Source: Phreatobacter sp. (GTDB lineage: Bacteria; Pseudomonadota; Alphaproteobacteria; Rhizobiales; Phreatobacteraceae). From it: DNA of 64,000 nt. A model generated the notes under the pieces. That model made no database searches. It worked only from the letters and a program-made list of their open reading frames with translations, and was not told where the DNA came from. The DNA lies in assembly GCF_016793595.1 (NCBI RefSeq), contig NZ_JAEULY010000004.1:1054001-1118000 (forward strand), read 5' to 3'. Positions 26,491 through 35,900 of this stretch are shown here, one piece after another (position 1 is the first letter of the stretch; each line of letters begins with the position of its first letter). A program made the position numbers and the translations under genes.

Positions 26491-28089
26491 ATGACCAGCA
26501 TCAATCCCATGCCCGGCGTTGCGATCAAAGGCGCGATGGGACCGCGCTTCGAGGACATCCTCACCCCCGAGGCGGTGGCCTTCGTCGTCGACCTCCAGCG
26601 TACCTTCAACGAAACCCGCAAGCGCCTCCTGAAGGTGCGCGCCGAGCGGCAGAAACAGTTCGACGCCGGCGCCCTCCCCGATTTCCTTGCCGAGACGAAG
26701 CATATCCGCGACGGCGACTGGACGGTCGCGCCGATCCCGGCCGACCTTCAGGATCGTCGCGTCGAGATTACCGGCCCGGTCGACCGCAAGATGGTCATCA
26801 ACGCGCTGAACTGCGGCGCGAAGTGCTTCATGGCCGATTTCGAGGACGCCAACTCGCCGACCTGGACGAACCAGATCGAAGGCCAGATCAACCTCAAGGA
26901 CCGCTGGGCCGGCACGCTCGCCTTCACCGATCCGAACTCCGGCAAGTCCTACAGGGTCAACGACAAGGTGGCGGTGATCATCCCGCGCCCGCGCGGGTGG
27001 CACCTGCCGGAGGTTCATGTCCAGGTCGACGGCGAGGACATGTCCGGCTCGCTGTTCGATTTCGGCCTCTACGTCTTCCACAACGCCAAGGCGTCGATCG
27101 CCCAGGGGTCCGGCCCCTATTTCTACCTGCCGAAGATGGAGAGCCATCTGGAGGCGCGCCTCTGGAACGATGTCTTCGTCCACGCACAGGAGAAGCTCGG
27201 CATCCCGAAGGGCACGATCAAGGCGACCGTGCTGATCGAGACCCTGCCGGCGGCCTTCGAGATGGATGAGATCCTGTTCGAGCTGAAGGACCATATGGCG
27301 GGCCTGAATGCCGGCCGCTGGGACTACATCTTCTCGTTCATCAAGAAGCTCGCCCGCAACAAGGCCTATGTGCTGCCCGATCGCGGACAGGTGGTGATGA
27401 GCAAGGCCTTCCTGAAGGCCTATGCCGAGCTGCTGGTGAAGACCTGTCACAAGCGCAACGCCTTCGCCATGGGCGGCATGGCGGCGCAGATCCCGATCAA
27501 GAACAATCCCGAGGCCAATGCCGCCGCCTTCGCCAAGGTCAAGGCGGACAAGGAGCGCGAGGCGACCATCGGCCACGACGGCACCTGGGTCGCCCATCCC
27601 GATCTCGTGCCGGTGGCGATGGAGGCGTTCGACCGGCTGATGCCGCAGCCGAATCAGGTGGGCAAGCAGCGCGACGACGTGACCGCCAGCCAGACGGCGC
27701 TGCTCGAAATCCACGAGGGCAACAAGACGGAAGCCGGCTATCGCGAGAACATCCGTGTCGGCGTCCAGTACATCGAAGCCTGGCTGCGCGGCCGCGGCGC
27801 GGTGCCGATCTACAACCTGATGGAGGACGCGGCGACGGCGGAAATCTCGCGCGCGCAAATCTGGCAATGGACGAAATACGGCGTGGCGCTGGAAGGCGGC
27901 ATCGTCTGCACGCCGGCCTTCTTCGAAAAGGCGCTGGCCGAGGAGATGGACAAGGTGAAGGCGGAGGTCGGAGCGGACGCCTATGCCGGAGGCCGCTTCC
28001 CCGATGCAATCGCTCTGTTCAAGACGCTGTCGCTTGCGCCGGATTTCGAGGAGTTCCTGACACTCCCGGCCTACCGGATGCTTGGCTGA
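26491..28089 (+). CDS. aceB: Malate synthase A
   Basis: Condenses glyoxylate with acetyl-CoA to malate. The 532 residues are the length of the A form (the G form is about 720). Landmarks are FMADFEDANSPTW, VIIPRPRGWHLPEVHV, KATVLIETLPAAFEMDEIL, GRWDYIFSF and MGGMAAQIPIKN. The ATG at 26491 has GAGGAG upstream, better than the extension to 26434. With glcDEF 6 kb upstream it gives a route glycolate to glyoxylate to malate; isocitrate lyase is not in the window. A strong terminator follows. Confidence 0.95.
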   Translation: MTSINPMPGVAIKGAMGPRFEDILTPEAVAFVVDLQRTFNETRKRLLKVRAERQKQFDAGALPDFLAETKHIRDGDWTVAPIPADLQDRRVEITGPVDRKMVINALNCGAKCFMADFEDANSPTWTNQIEGQINLKDRWAGTLAFTDPNSGKSYRVNDKVAVIIPRPRGWHLPEVHVQVDGEDMSGSLFDFGLYVFHNAKASIAQGSGPYFYLPKMESHLEARLWNDVFVHAQEKLGIPKGTIKATVLIETLPAAFEMDEILFELKDHMAGLNAGRWDYIFSFIKKLARNKAYVLPDRGQVVMSKAFLKAYAELLVKTCHKRNAFAMGGMAAQIPIKNNPEANAAAFAKVKADKEREATIGHDGTWVAHPDLVPVAMEAFDRLMPQPNQVGKQRDDVTASQTALLEIHEGNKTEAGYRENIRVGVQYIEAWLRGRGAVPIYNLMEDAATAEISRAQIWQWTKYGVALEGGIVCTPAFFEKALAEEMDKVKAEVGADAYAGGRFPDAIALFKTLSLAPDFEEFLTLPAYRMLG

Positions 28090-28149
28090 AGCTCTGGCCG
28101 CGCGGCACGGCAACCTCTTGTAAAGAGATACCGTTAGGGAACCCGTCAA

Positions 28150-28182
28150 CCGGCTGTGGCGTGATTGCCACAGCCGGCTTTT
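28150..28182 (+). terminator. Rho-independent terminator after aceB
   Basis: A perfect 11-base stem (CCGGCTGTGGC / GCCACAGCCGG) with a GTGATT loop, followed by CTTTT, begins 61 bases after the aceB stop. The rest of the region up to the porin gene (to 28348) holds only the presumed porin promoter and its ribosome site. Confidence 0.85.
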
Positions 28183-28348
28183 CTCGGCGAAAGCGGCCGG
28201 AATTGCACTTCGAATAGGCATTTTCGGCCTGTTTGCCTGGTATTTCGCCTTGTCCCGACTGCCCCATGCGTGACGTCATTGTGTCCAGTTTGTGATGGTT
28301 CCGATTCATCGCAACTCGACAACGGCGTCGCCCCCGCAGGAGCAGAAC

Positions 28349-29230
28349 ATGATGCGCAAAGCAGTCCTCGCAGGCCTCGTGGCCGCAACCTTCGTCGGAC
28401 CGGCGCTCGCCGCCGACGTCGCGGCTCCTGCGCCGATCGCGGCGCCTGCGCCCTGGGCTTTCGACTTCGCCTTCGGCGGCAAGCTGATGTCGGACTACAA
28501 TTTCCGCGGCATTTCGCAGTCGGCGCGCGGCCCGGCGATCAACGTCTACGGCGAGGCGCGCTACGGCTGGCTCTATGCCGGCGCGGCCTTCTGGACCACC
28601 AAGCTGCCGAACCGTCCGGTCGGCGAGGTCGATCTCTACGCCGGTATCCGCCCGGTCATCGGCGACGCCACTTTCGACCTCGGCGTGATGTACTACCTCT
28701 ATCCGAACGAGACGCAGTTCCGCACCGACATCGTGACCCCGCCGGGCGCCTTCGCCGGCATCTGGGCGCCCGCGCGCACCAACTTCGTCGAGGTCTACGG
28801 CAAGGTCGGTTACGACTTCACGCCCCAGCTGAACGTCGGCGCGGCCGTCTATTTCGCTCCGAACTGGCTCGGCACCGGCGCCTCCGGCACCTATGTCGAG
28901 GCCAACGCCAAGTACAAGCTGCCGAACGACTTCGCCATCTCGGGCGCCGTCGGCCACTACTTCCTCGGCACCACGACCGTGTTCCCCGGCGCCAATTTCA
29001 ACATCCAGGACTATTTCTACTGGAACGCCGGCATCTCCTGGACCTACAAGGACGCCGTCACCCTCGACCTGCGCTATCACGGCACCAACCTGACCGCGGC
29101 CCAGTGCTTCGCGACGACCGGCGACTATCGCGGCGTCCTGACCGGCACGGCGAAGTCCTCGTGGTGCGGCCACAGCGTCGTCGCGACCCTCTCGGTCGAT
29201 CTTCAGTGGTCGAAGCTGCCTTACCGCTGA
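28349..29230 (+). CDS. TorF-family putative porin
   Basis: Outer-membrane protein of 293 residues. A signal peptide (MMRKAVLAGLVAATFVGPALAA) is followed by an Ala/Pro-rich linker and a beta-rich region starting FGGKLMSDYNFRGISQS, the hallmark of the TorF/TIGR02001 group. Alternating hydrophobic strands such as INVYGEARYGWLYAG and VEVYGKVGYDFTPQLNV continue to the end. Two cysteines near the C-terminus (QCFATTGDY and SSWCGHS) may pair. AGGAGCAG supports the ATG at 28349, three bases before a second ATG. It is monocistronic between two terminators. The solute is unknown. Confidence 0.85.
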   Translation: MMRKAVLAGLVAATFVGPALAADVAAPAPIAAPAPWAFDFAFGGKLMSDYNFRGISQSARGPAINVYGEARYGWLYAGAAFWTTKLPNRPVGEVDLYAGIRPVIGDATFDLGVMYYLYPNETQFRTDIVTPPGAFAGIWAPARTNFVEVYGKVGYDFTPQLNVGAAVYFAPNWLGTGASGTYVEANAKYKLPNDFAISGAVGHYFLGTTTVFPGANFNIQDYFYWNAGISWTYKDAVTLDLRYHGTNLTAAQCFATTGDYRGVLTGTAKSSWCGHSVVATLSVDLQWSKLPYR

Positions 29231-29254
29231 TCACGGCAGGCGGACTGAAACACG

Positions 29255-29282
29255 AAAGGCCGGGGTTCACCCCGGCCTTTTC
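29255..29282 (+). terminator. Rho-independent terminator after the porin gene
   Basis: A perfect 11-base stem AAAGGCCGGGG / CCCCGGCCTTT with a TTCA loop, running into TTTTCG, begins 25 bases after the porin stop. The remaining 210 bases before the next gene contain no recognisable gene; only a GGAGGA ribosome site just upstream of 29493 stands out. Confidence 0.88.
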
Positions 29283-29492
29283 GTTTGCGGCGCGCCAGTC
29301 GGGGCCCTTACCCCCCTGCGACTCGCCGCCACGCCCCCTTGACGCCTCTGGCGTTCCCTCACGGCATATCCCATCTTCTCGTCGCTCGACCGGCCTGCCG
29401 CGGCACGACATCAGACTGCAACGCGGCGGTGACAGGAAGGGCGCATGCGGGGGCGACCCGCCACGAACATTCCTCCCGGAGGATATTTCCCC

Positions 29493-30500
29493 ATGAACCA
29501 GCAGGAACGCGATATTCTCGCCGGCCTGTTCGACCGCCTGAAATCGGCCGAAGGCCAGCAGCGCGACCCCGAGGTCGATGCCTTCATCAGGGATCGCCTC
29601 GTCCAGCAGCCGGGCGCCATCTACGCCCTGCTCCAGTCGATGTACGTCTCGGACCAGGCGCTGAACGATCTCTCGCGCCAGAATCAGGACATGCAGGGCC
29701 AGTTGCAGAACCTTCAGGGTCAGATCGGCCAGATGGAAGGCGAGCTGTATCGCCTGCGCCAGGCGCCGCCCCCGCAGCAGCAGGGCGGCGGTTTCCTGTC
29801 CGGCATATTCGGCTCCAAGCCGGCCGTGCCGCCCGTGCCGCCGCGGCCGCTCAACCCGCAGATGGCCCCGCCGCCCCCCGGTTTCGGCCAGCCGCAGGGC
29901 GGCCCGCCGCCCGGCTATGGCGCACCGCCGCCGCGCGGCCCATGGGGTGCTCCGCAGGGCGGCCCGCCGCCCGGACCTTACGGTGCACCGCCTCCGGGCC
30001 CCTATGGCCAGCCCATGGCGCCGCAGGGCGGTCCGATGCAGGGCGGTCCTTGGGGCCAGCAGGCTCCTCCTCCGCCCCAGCAGGGTGGCGGCGGCGGCTT
30101 CCTTGCGACCGCCGCAACGGCGGCCGTCGGTGTCGCCGGCGGCATGCTGGCGGCCAGCGCCATCTCGTCCATGATGGGTGGCGGCCGCGCCAATGCCTCG
30201 CCCGCCCCCGCCTCGCCGTCGTCCTCGACACCGGCCGGCGGCACGCCGGGCGCCGGCAACCAGACCTCGGCCGAGAAGAGCGCCGACCAGGGCGCGACGC
30301 CGGCCTCGGCCGCGGAGCAGAGCGCCGAGAAGGGCGGAGCCGACCAGGGCTACGACAAGGCCAGCTACGATCAGGGCGGCTATGATCAGGGCTACGACAA
30401 GGGTGGCTACGATCAGGGCGGCGGCTATCAGCAGGCCTCCTACGACAATGGCGGCTACGAGGACGGCGGCTATGACGATTTCGGCGGCGACGACGTCTGA
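29493..30500 (+). CDS. DUF2076 domain-containing protein
   Basis: A 335-residue protein. The N-terminal third (MNQQERDILAGLFDRLK through a Gln-rich coiled-coil-like stretch DMQGQLQNLQGQIGQMEGELY) is the DUF2076 domain. A Pro/Gly-rich disordered segment follows, then a small hydrophobic segment (FLATAATAAVGVAGGMLAASAI) that could be a membrane helix. The tail is Ser/Ala-rich and ends in tandem Tyr-Asp-Gln/Lys-Gly-Gly repeats (about residues 285-330) and an acidic end. The function of DUF2076 is unknown. CCGGAGGA supports the ATG at 29493. A terminator follows. Confidence 0.82.
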   Translation: MNQQERDILAGLFDRLKSAEGQQRDPEVDAFIRDRLVQQPGAIYALLQSMYVSDQALNDLSRQNQDMQGQLQNLQGQIGQMEGELYRLRQAPPPQQQGGGFLSGIFGSKPAVPPVPPRPLNPQMAPPPPGFGQPQGGPPPGYGAPPPRGPWGAPQGGPPPGPYGAPPPGPYGQPMAPQGGPMQGGPWGQQAPPPPQQGGGGGFLATAATAAVGVAGGMLAASAISSMMGGGRANASPAPASPSSSTPAGGTPGAGNQTSAEKSADQGATPASAAEQSAEKGGADQGYDKASYDQGGYDQGYDKGGYDQGGGYQQASYDNGGYEDGGYDDFGGDDV

Positions 30501-30524
30501 TATCGCCTCCGCATGACTTTATGG

Positions 30525-30549
30525 ACGGCCGCCCCAACGGGCGGCCGTT
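30525..30549 (+). terminator. Stem-loop terminator after the DUF2076 gene
   Basis: A perfect 10-base stem ACGGCCGCCC / GGGCGGCCGT with a CAAC loop, 24 bases after the stop. Only a short T-tract (TTCT) follows, so termination may be partial. Confidence 0.7.
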
Positions 30550-30633
30550 CTGCATCCGGGCTCCATCGCTGGACTTATGGCCGCGCGGGTGGCATGAACC
30601 GGACCATACCCGCACCCGACCCGCAGGCAGGCG

Positions 30634-31041
30634 ATGAAGGCCTTCTTCCTCAAGTTCTTCACCTGGTGGAACAGCCAGACCTTCGGCACGCAGCTGACCA
30701 TCTGGCGCTACGGCGTGTTCGTCGGCGAGGACGAGGCGGGCAACAAGTACTACCGCTCGCGGTTCGCCAAGGATCCGGCCATGGGCCATGAGCGCCGCTG
30801 GGTCGTCTATAACGGCGTCGCCGAGGCGTCGCGGATTCCGCCGGGCTGGTGGGGCTGGATGCACCACCGCACCGACACACCGCCGACGGAAGGCAGCTAC
30901 AGCCCCCGCGAGTGGCAGAAGCCGCACCGCGAGAACATGACCGGCACGGCCATGGCCTACCGGCCGCCGGGCTCGACGCTGGCCGCCGGCCGACGCCCGC
31001 AGGCCACCGGCGACTATCAGGCCTGGACGCCCGGCCAGTAA
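30634..31041 (+). CDS. NADH:ubiquinone oxidoreductase accessory subunit NDUFA12 family
   Basis: Accessory subunit of complex I, 135 residues, homologous to mitochondrial NDUFA12 (B17.2) and found mainly in alphaproteobacteria. The family pattern is clear: FTWWNSQTFGTQL, VGEDEAGNKYYRSRF, ERRWVVYNGVAEASRIPPGWWGWMHHRTD and the ending HRENMTGTAMAYRPPGS. It is a peripheral protein on the cytoplasmic side. As in other alphaproteobacteria it is followed by a DUF2155 gene, here after 61 bases. Confidence 0.93.
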   Translation: MKAFFLKFFTWWNSQTFGTQLTIWRYGVFVGEDEAGNKYYRSRFAKDPAMGHERRWVVYNGVAEASRIPPGWWGWMHHRTDTPPTEGSYSPREWQKPHRENMTGTAMAYRPPGSTLAAGRRPQATGDYQAWTPGQ

Positions 31042-31102
31042 GCTCCGCATCGCTGCGGCATCGTTCCGCCATTTTCCGGGCGTCTATGCTGCCCGGACGA
31101 CT

Positions 31103-31840
31103 ATGACGGCAGGATCGCACTTGGCCCGAAACCTCTTGGCCCCCTTCCCTCCGGCCCGCTCTCTTGTCATCGGCGCGCTCGCCGGCATCGCAGCGCTCGG
31201 GGCAGCGGGCTTCGCGTTGCCGCACGCCACCCCCGAGGCGCTCGCCCAGCTGCAGCTCGGGCCGCCGTCGGGCCAGCCCCAGCAGCGCCCCGCCCCGACG
31301 CCCGGCCAGACCGGACCGGCGCCCCGGCCCCAGCAGCGTCAGGCGCGGCCGGCAACGCCCTCCGACACGCCGCCGAGCCAGCCGGACGCGCCGCGCGACC
31401 GCCGCCGCGCCCTTCCCGGCGAAACCGTGGCGCCCGCGCCGGACGAGACGGTGATCGCGCCGCCGCGCCAGCGGATCAACAACCAGACCGCCGTCTTTTC
31501 CGGGCTCGACAAGATCACCGGACGCATCATCGCCTTCGACGTCGCCATCGACGAGACGGTGCAGTTCGGCGCGCTGCAGGTGACACCCAAGGTCTGCTAC
31601 ACGCGCCCGCCGACCGAAACGCCGCAGACCACGACTTTCGTGGAGGTCGACGAGGTGACACTGGGCGGCGAGGTCCGCCGCATCTATGGCGGCTGGATGT
31701 TCGCCGCGAGCCCCGGCCTCTCGGGCGTCGAGCATCCCGTCTATGACGTGTGGCTGACCGACTGCAAGCAGACCGCGCCGGTGGTTCCGGGGCAGGCCCA
31801 GTCCAGTCCGCAGTCATCCGCGCCGCCGCCCGGCCGCTGA
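31103..31840 (+). CDS. DUF2155 domain-containing protein
   Basis: A 245-residue exported protein. An N-terminal hydrophobic segment (SLVIGALAGIAALGAAGFALP) acts as signal or anchor, then comes a long Pro/Gln/Arg-rich linker (residues about 48-130). The conserved C-terminal DUF2155 domain runs from TAVFSGLDKITGRIIAFDV to PVYDVWLTDCK, with two cysteines (KVCYTRPP, TDCK) likely to form a disulfide. The molecular role is unknown. The constant link with NDUFA12 genes suggests a role around the membrane or complex I assembly, which is unproven. Confidence 0.85.
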   Translation: MTAGSHLARNLLAPFPPARSLVIGALAGIAALGAAGFALPHATPEALAQLQLGPPSGQPQQRPAPTPGQTGPAPRPQQRQARPATPSDTPPSQPDAPRDRRRALPGETVAPAPDETVIAPPRQRINNQTAVFSGLDKITGRIIAFDVAIDETVQFGALQVTPKVCYTRPPTETPQTTTFVEVDEVTLGGEVRRIYGGWMFAASPGLSGVEHPVYDVWLTDCKQTAPVVPGQAQSSPQSSAPPPGR

Positions 31841-31853
31841 CGCAGCCTCGACC

Positions 31854-32282
31854 ATGCTCCGTCGCCGCGCCTTCCTGGCCCTTCCCGCGCTCCTTCCCGC
31901 CGCAGTGGCGGAAGCGCACTCATACCGGCAGGGCGAGCTGATGATCGGCCATGCCTGGTGCCTGCCCTCGACCGGCGCCACCACCAAGGCCTTCATGCCG
32001 CTGGCCGTCTCCGGGTCGAGAGGCGACGTGCTGGTGCGCGCGACGACCCCGGTCGCCGAAGCGGTGGCCTTCCACCCGACCGCTGGCCAGCCCGCCGCCG
32101 CGCGCTGGGAGATCGCGCCGCGCCGGCCAGTGGGCATGCGCGCCGACGGTCCGCACCTCATGCTGACCGGGCTCAAGCGGCCGCTCGCGGTCCGCGACCG
32201 CTTTCCGCTGACCTTGGTGTTCGAGAACAACGGCGCTAAGGACATCGAGATCTGGGTCGAGAGCTCGCCCTATTCGGGCTGA
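31854..32282 (+). CDS. PCuAC-like periplasmic copper chaperone
   Basis: A 142-residue periplasmic protein with a signal peptide (MLRRRAFLALPALLPAAVAEA). The fold pattern of PCuAC/DUF461 is visible: IGHAWCLPSTGATTKAFMPLAV, TTPVAEAVAFH and PHLMLTGLKRPLAVRDRFPLTLVFEN. Classical PCuAC binds Cu(I) with an H-(M)-x10-M-x21-H-x-M set. The final HLM is present, but the Met residues after the first His are replaced (FHPTAGQ), so binding may be altered. It starts 13 bases after the DUF2155 stop. Confidence 0.78.
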   Translation: MLRRRAFLALPALLPAAVAEAHSYRQGELMIGHAWCLPSTGATTKAFMPLAVSGSRGDVLVRATTPVAEAVAFHPTAGQPAAARWEIAPRRPVGMRADGPHLMLTGLKRPLAVRDRFPLTLVFENNGAKDIEIWVESSPYSG

Positions 32283-32322
32283 CGCCTCGCTTCGACCAGC
32301 CGCCGCCTCCGGAGAATGCCCG

Positions 32323-32958
32323 ATGCGTTCCATCGCGCTCGACAGCCTGCCCCATGACCGCGTGTACAAGATCCTGTGCTCGCTGGTGGTGCCCCGACCG
32401 ATCGCGCTGGTCTCGACGCTTGGCCCCGGCGGCATCGTCAACGCCGCACCCTTCTCGTTCTTCAACGTGTTCTCGGAAGCGCCGCCGCTGGTCGTCCTCG
32501 GCCTGCAGCACCGGGCCGACCATTCGCCGAAGGACACCACCGTCAACATCCGCGCGAATGGCGAGTTCGTCGTCAATCTCGTCGACGAGCCGCTCGCCGA
32601 CGCGATGAACCTCTGCGCGACCGATTTTCCGGCCGAAATATCCGAGCTCGCCGCGATCGGCCTGACCGCCGCCGCCTCGCTCAAGGTCGCCCCGCCCCGG
32701 GTCGCGGAAGCGCCCGCCGCGCTGGAATGCGTGCGCGAACTGTCGCTGAATTTCGGCCCGCAGCGGGAGCTGCTGATCGGCCGGGTGTTGCATGTCCATG
32801 TCCGCGAGGACGTGATGGACGAGCGGTTCAATGTCGATATCGATGCCTACAAGCCGATCGGCCGTCTGTTCGGCAACCTCTACTCGCACCAGCAGGACGT
32901 GTTCGCGCTCGAACGCGTGAGCCATGCCAGCTGGCAGACGCGCAAGGCCGCGGAGTAG
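32323..32958 (+). CDS. Flavin reductase family protein
   Basis: A 211-residue flavoprotein of the FMN-binding split-barrel type, which reduces free FMN or FAD with NAD(P)H for two-component monooxygenases. Conserved blocks are LVVPRPIALVSTLGPGGIVNAAPFSFFNVFS and the region around FVVNLVDEPLADAMN. It could supply reduced flavin to the luciferase-like enzyme at 41.9 kb, but they are not linked in an operon. It starts 40 bases after the PCuAC-like gene and converges on the PAS/GGDEF/EAL gene with only 2 bases between stops. Confidence 0.87.
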   Translation: MRSIALDSLPHDRVYKILCSLVVPRPIALVSTLGPGGIVNAAPFSFFNVFSEAPPLVVLGLQHRADHSPKDTTVNIRANGEFVVNLVDEPLADAMNLCATDFPAEISELAAIGLTAAASLKVAPPRVAEAPAALECVRELSLNFGPQRELLIGRVLHVHVREDVMDERFNVDIDAYKPIGRLFGNLYSHQQDVFALERVSHASWQTRKAAE

Positions 32959-32960
32959 CG

Positions 32961-35900
32961 TCAGGCGGCCACGATCTCGCCGGCGGCACTCTGCGCCTCG
33001 GTCTCCAGACTGGCGATCAGGGCTTCGAGCTGTGCTGCGGGGCGCGGCGCGCTGATCAGATAGCCCTGTACTTCCGTACAGCCGCAATGGCGCACGACGG
33101 CGAGTTGCTCGGCGGTCTCGACGCCTTCGGCGGTGGTATCGACATTGAGGCTCGCGCCCAGCCCCGCCATCGCGCGGACAATGGCGGCGTTGTCGCGGTT
33201 CCGGTCGAGATCGGCGATGAAGGACCGGTCGATCTTGATCTTGTCGAACGGGAACGAGCGCAGGTAGCTGAGCGAGGAATAGCCGACGCCGAAATCGTCC
33301 ATCGCGATACGGATGCCGTGCGCGCGCAGCTCGTGCAGCATGGCGATGGTGACGTCGTCGTTCTGCAGCAGAACCGCCTCGGTGATCTCCAGTTCGAGAC
33401 GAGCGGGAGCAAGGCCCGTCTCGGCCAGCGTCTCCATGACGAAACGGACGAGCCGGCGGTTCTTGAACTGCACCGGCGAAAGGTTGACGGCGACCTTCAG
33501 CGGCGCAGGCCAGCGTGCTGCCTCGCGGCAGGCCTCGCGCAGAACCCATTCGCCGATCGGCAGGATCAGTCCGGTCTCCTCGGCGAGCGGGATGAAATCG
33601 GCGGGCGAGACCGGTCCGCGGGCGATCTGGTTCCAGCGCAGCAGGGCCTCGAAGCCCGAGAGCGCGCCGCTCTGCGCACGCACCTGCGGCTGGAAGGCGA
33701 GCGAGAACTCGCCGGCCGAGAGCGCCTGCCGAAGGTCGAGCTCCAGTTCCCGCCGCGCCTGAAGCCGGCGGCTCATGTCCGGTTCGAAGAAGCGGAACAT
33801 GCCGCGCCCCTCCGACTTGGCGCGGTAGAGCGCGAGGTCGGCGCATTTCAGCAGATGGTCGCCCGCCGTGCCGTCTTCCGGCGCGACCGCGATGCCGACC
33901 GACAGGCCGGTATTGATCAGATGCCCGTCGATGACGAAGGGATCGGTCATGGTCCGCACGAGGCGCCGGGCCAGCGTCTCCGCCGACTGCGCCGTGGCCG
34001 AGCGGAGCAGGATTGCGAACTCGTCGCCGCCGAGCCGCGCCAGCATGCCGGTGCGGCCGACCACCTTGGCGAGGCGATCGGCGACGGCTGTGAGGAGCTG
34101 ATCGCCGATGGGATGGCCGAGCGTATCGTTGACCGCCTTGAAGTGATCGAGGTCGAGGCAGAGCAGCGCCAGCGGCTCGCCGGTCGCCTCGGTCTCGAGC
34201 AGCCCCTCCGCCATGCGTTCGCGGAACAGGACGCGGTTCGGCAGGTCCGTCAGCGCGTCGTGATGCGCCATATGCGCGATATGCTGTTCGGCCTTGCGGC
34301 GCTGGGTCACGTCCTCGTGGACTGCCACCCAGCCGCCGTGCTCCATCGGATGGTACAGAACCTCGATGATGCGCCCATCGGCGAGTTGCCGGTGCGACAG
34401 GTACTGGCCTGCCGCGAGGCGCTCGAAATAGCCCGCGACGATGTCCTCCGCCGTGACACCGCGATAGTTGCCGCGCGCCACGCTGTGCTCGACGATGGCC
34501 AGCATTGTCGAGCCGGGCCGCACGATGTCGGACGCCATGCCGTACATGTCGAGGTAGCGGCTGTTGCAGACGATGAGGTTCAGGTCGGCGTCGAGCATGG
34601 CGAGGCCGTGGGCCATATTGTTGAGCGCGGCGTCGAAGCGGCGATGCTGCTCGCGCAGCGCTTCCGCGGCGCGTTCCTGCGCCGTGATATCGTCGAAGGT
34701 CGTGACCCAGCCGCCGTTGGCCATGGGTTCGGCACGCATCTCGATGATGCGCCCATCCGCTAGCGTGCGATGAAGCGTCGAATCCCTGTTCTCGACCAGA
34801 CGCTCGATGAACTCGCGATAGACGGCATCGGCATCCCAGCCTTCCTCGTGGATGCCTTCGCGCACGCTGTTGCGAACGAGCTCGATCAGCGGCGTGCCGG
34901 GCAACGCTTCATGCTCGCTGAGACCATAGATTTCGAGGTAGCGGCGGTTGCGCACGACGACGCGGAAATCCTCGTCGTAGACGCAAAGCCCCTGGGCCAT
35001 GTTGCCGAGGGTGGCGTCCATGACGAGGTTCTGATGGTGAAGGCGCGCCATCGTCTCGGCCTGAACGGCGGCGGCGCAACGCTCCTCGGTAACATCCTCG
35101 AACATGCCCAGCCAGCCGCCGCCATCCATCTGGCGCAGGGTGCAGGCGATCGTCCGCCCGTCGGCCAACGGCTGGTCGTAGCTCTGCACACCGCCACGGG
35201 CGAGGATGGACATCCGCCGGTCGTAGAGTTCCTGCGCGGTGGAGTGGGGATAATTGCCGTTGGCGATGCCGTGTTCGAACATCTCCATCAGTGTGACGCC
35301 GGGCCGCGCGACGGCGGGGTCCGAGCCGAACAGGGAGATGTAGTCCGCGTTGCAGACGATCAGCCGGTTGCCGGCGTCGAACATGCAGAGGCCCTGCGAC
35401 ATGGCGTTGAGCGCCGTGTCGAAACGCTTGTGCTGCTCGCGCAGCTCCAGCGCTGCCCGCTCCTGATCGGTAACGTCCTCGCAGGTGAAGACCCAGCCGC
35501 CATCCGGCATGGGACGGGATCGCGCCGCCATCAGCCGGCCGTCCGGCAGAACGCGAAGACCATGGTCGCCGCCACCGGCGATGCGCAGACGCGAGGCGGC
35601 CAGAACCTCGTCCAGCAGCAGGTCGGGATAGTGACCGAGGCTGATCGCATGGGCGAGGATGTCGCGGAACGTCGTGCCGGTGCGCACGATGGCCGGCTCG
35701 AAGCCGAACAGGTCGATGTACTGCGTGTTGCAGATGATCAGCCGCTCGTCGGCATCGAACATGGCGAGGCCGTGGCTCATGTTGGCGAGCGCCTGACCGA
35801 AGCGGCGATGCTGTTCGCCGAGCGCCTCGGTCGCTTTCACGCGCGCGGTCACGTCCTCGCAGGTGAAGACCCACCCGCCCCCGGGCATGGGCCGGCGGCA

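Noticed and set aside
32323-32958. The flavin reductase gene as RutF
   Set aside because: It lies nearly 20 kb from the rut-like operon and its pattern is that of general two-component flavin reductases, so a RutF name is not justified.
32376-34763. A 795-codon open frame antisense to the multi-PAS gene
   Set aside because: The opposite strand codes for intact PAS, GGDEF and EAL domains; the antisense product has no recognisable domain.
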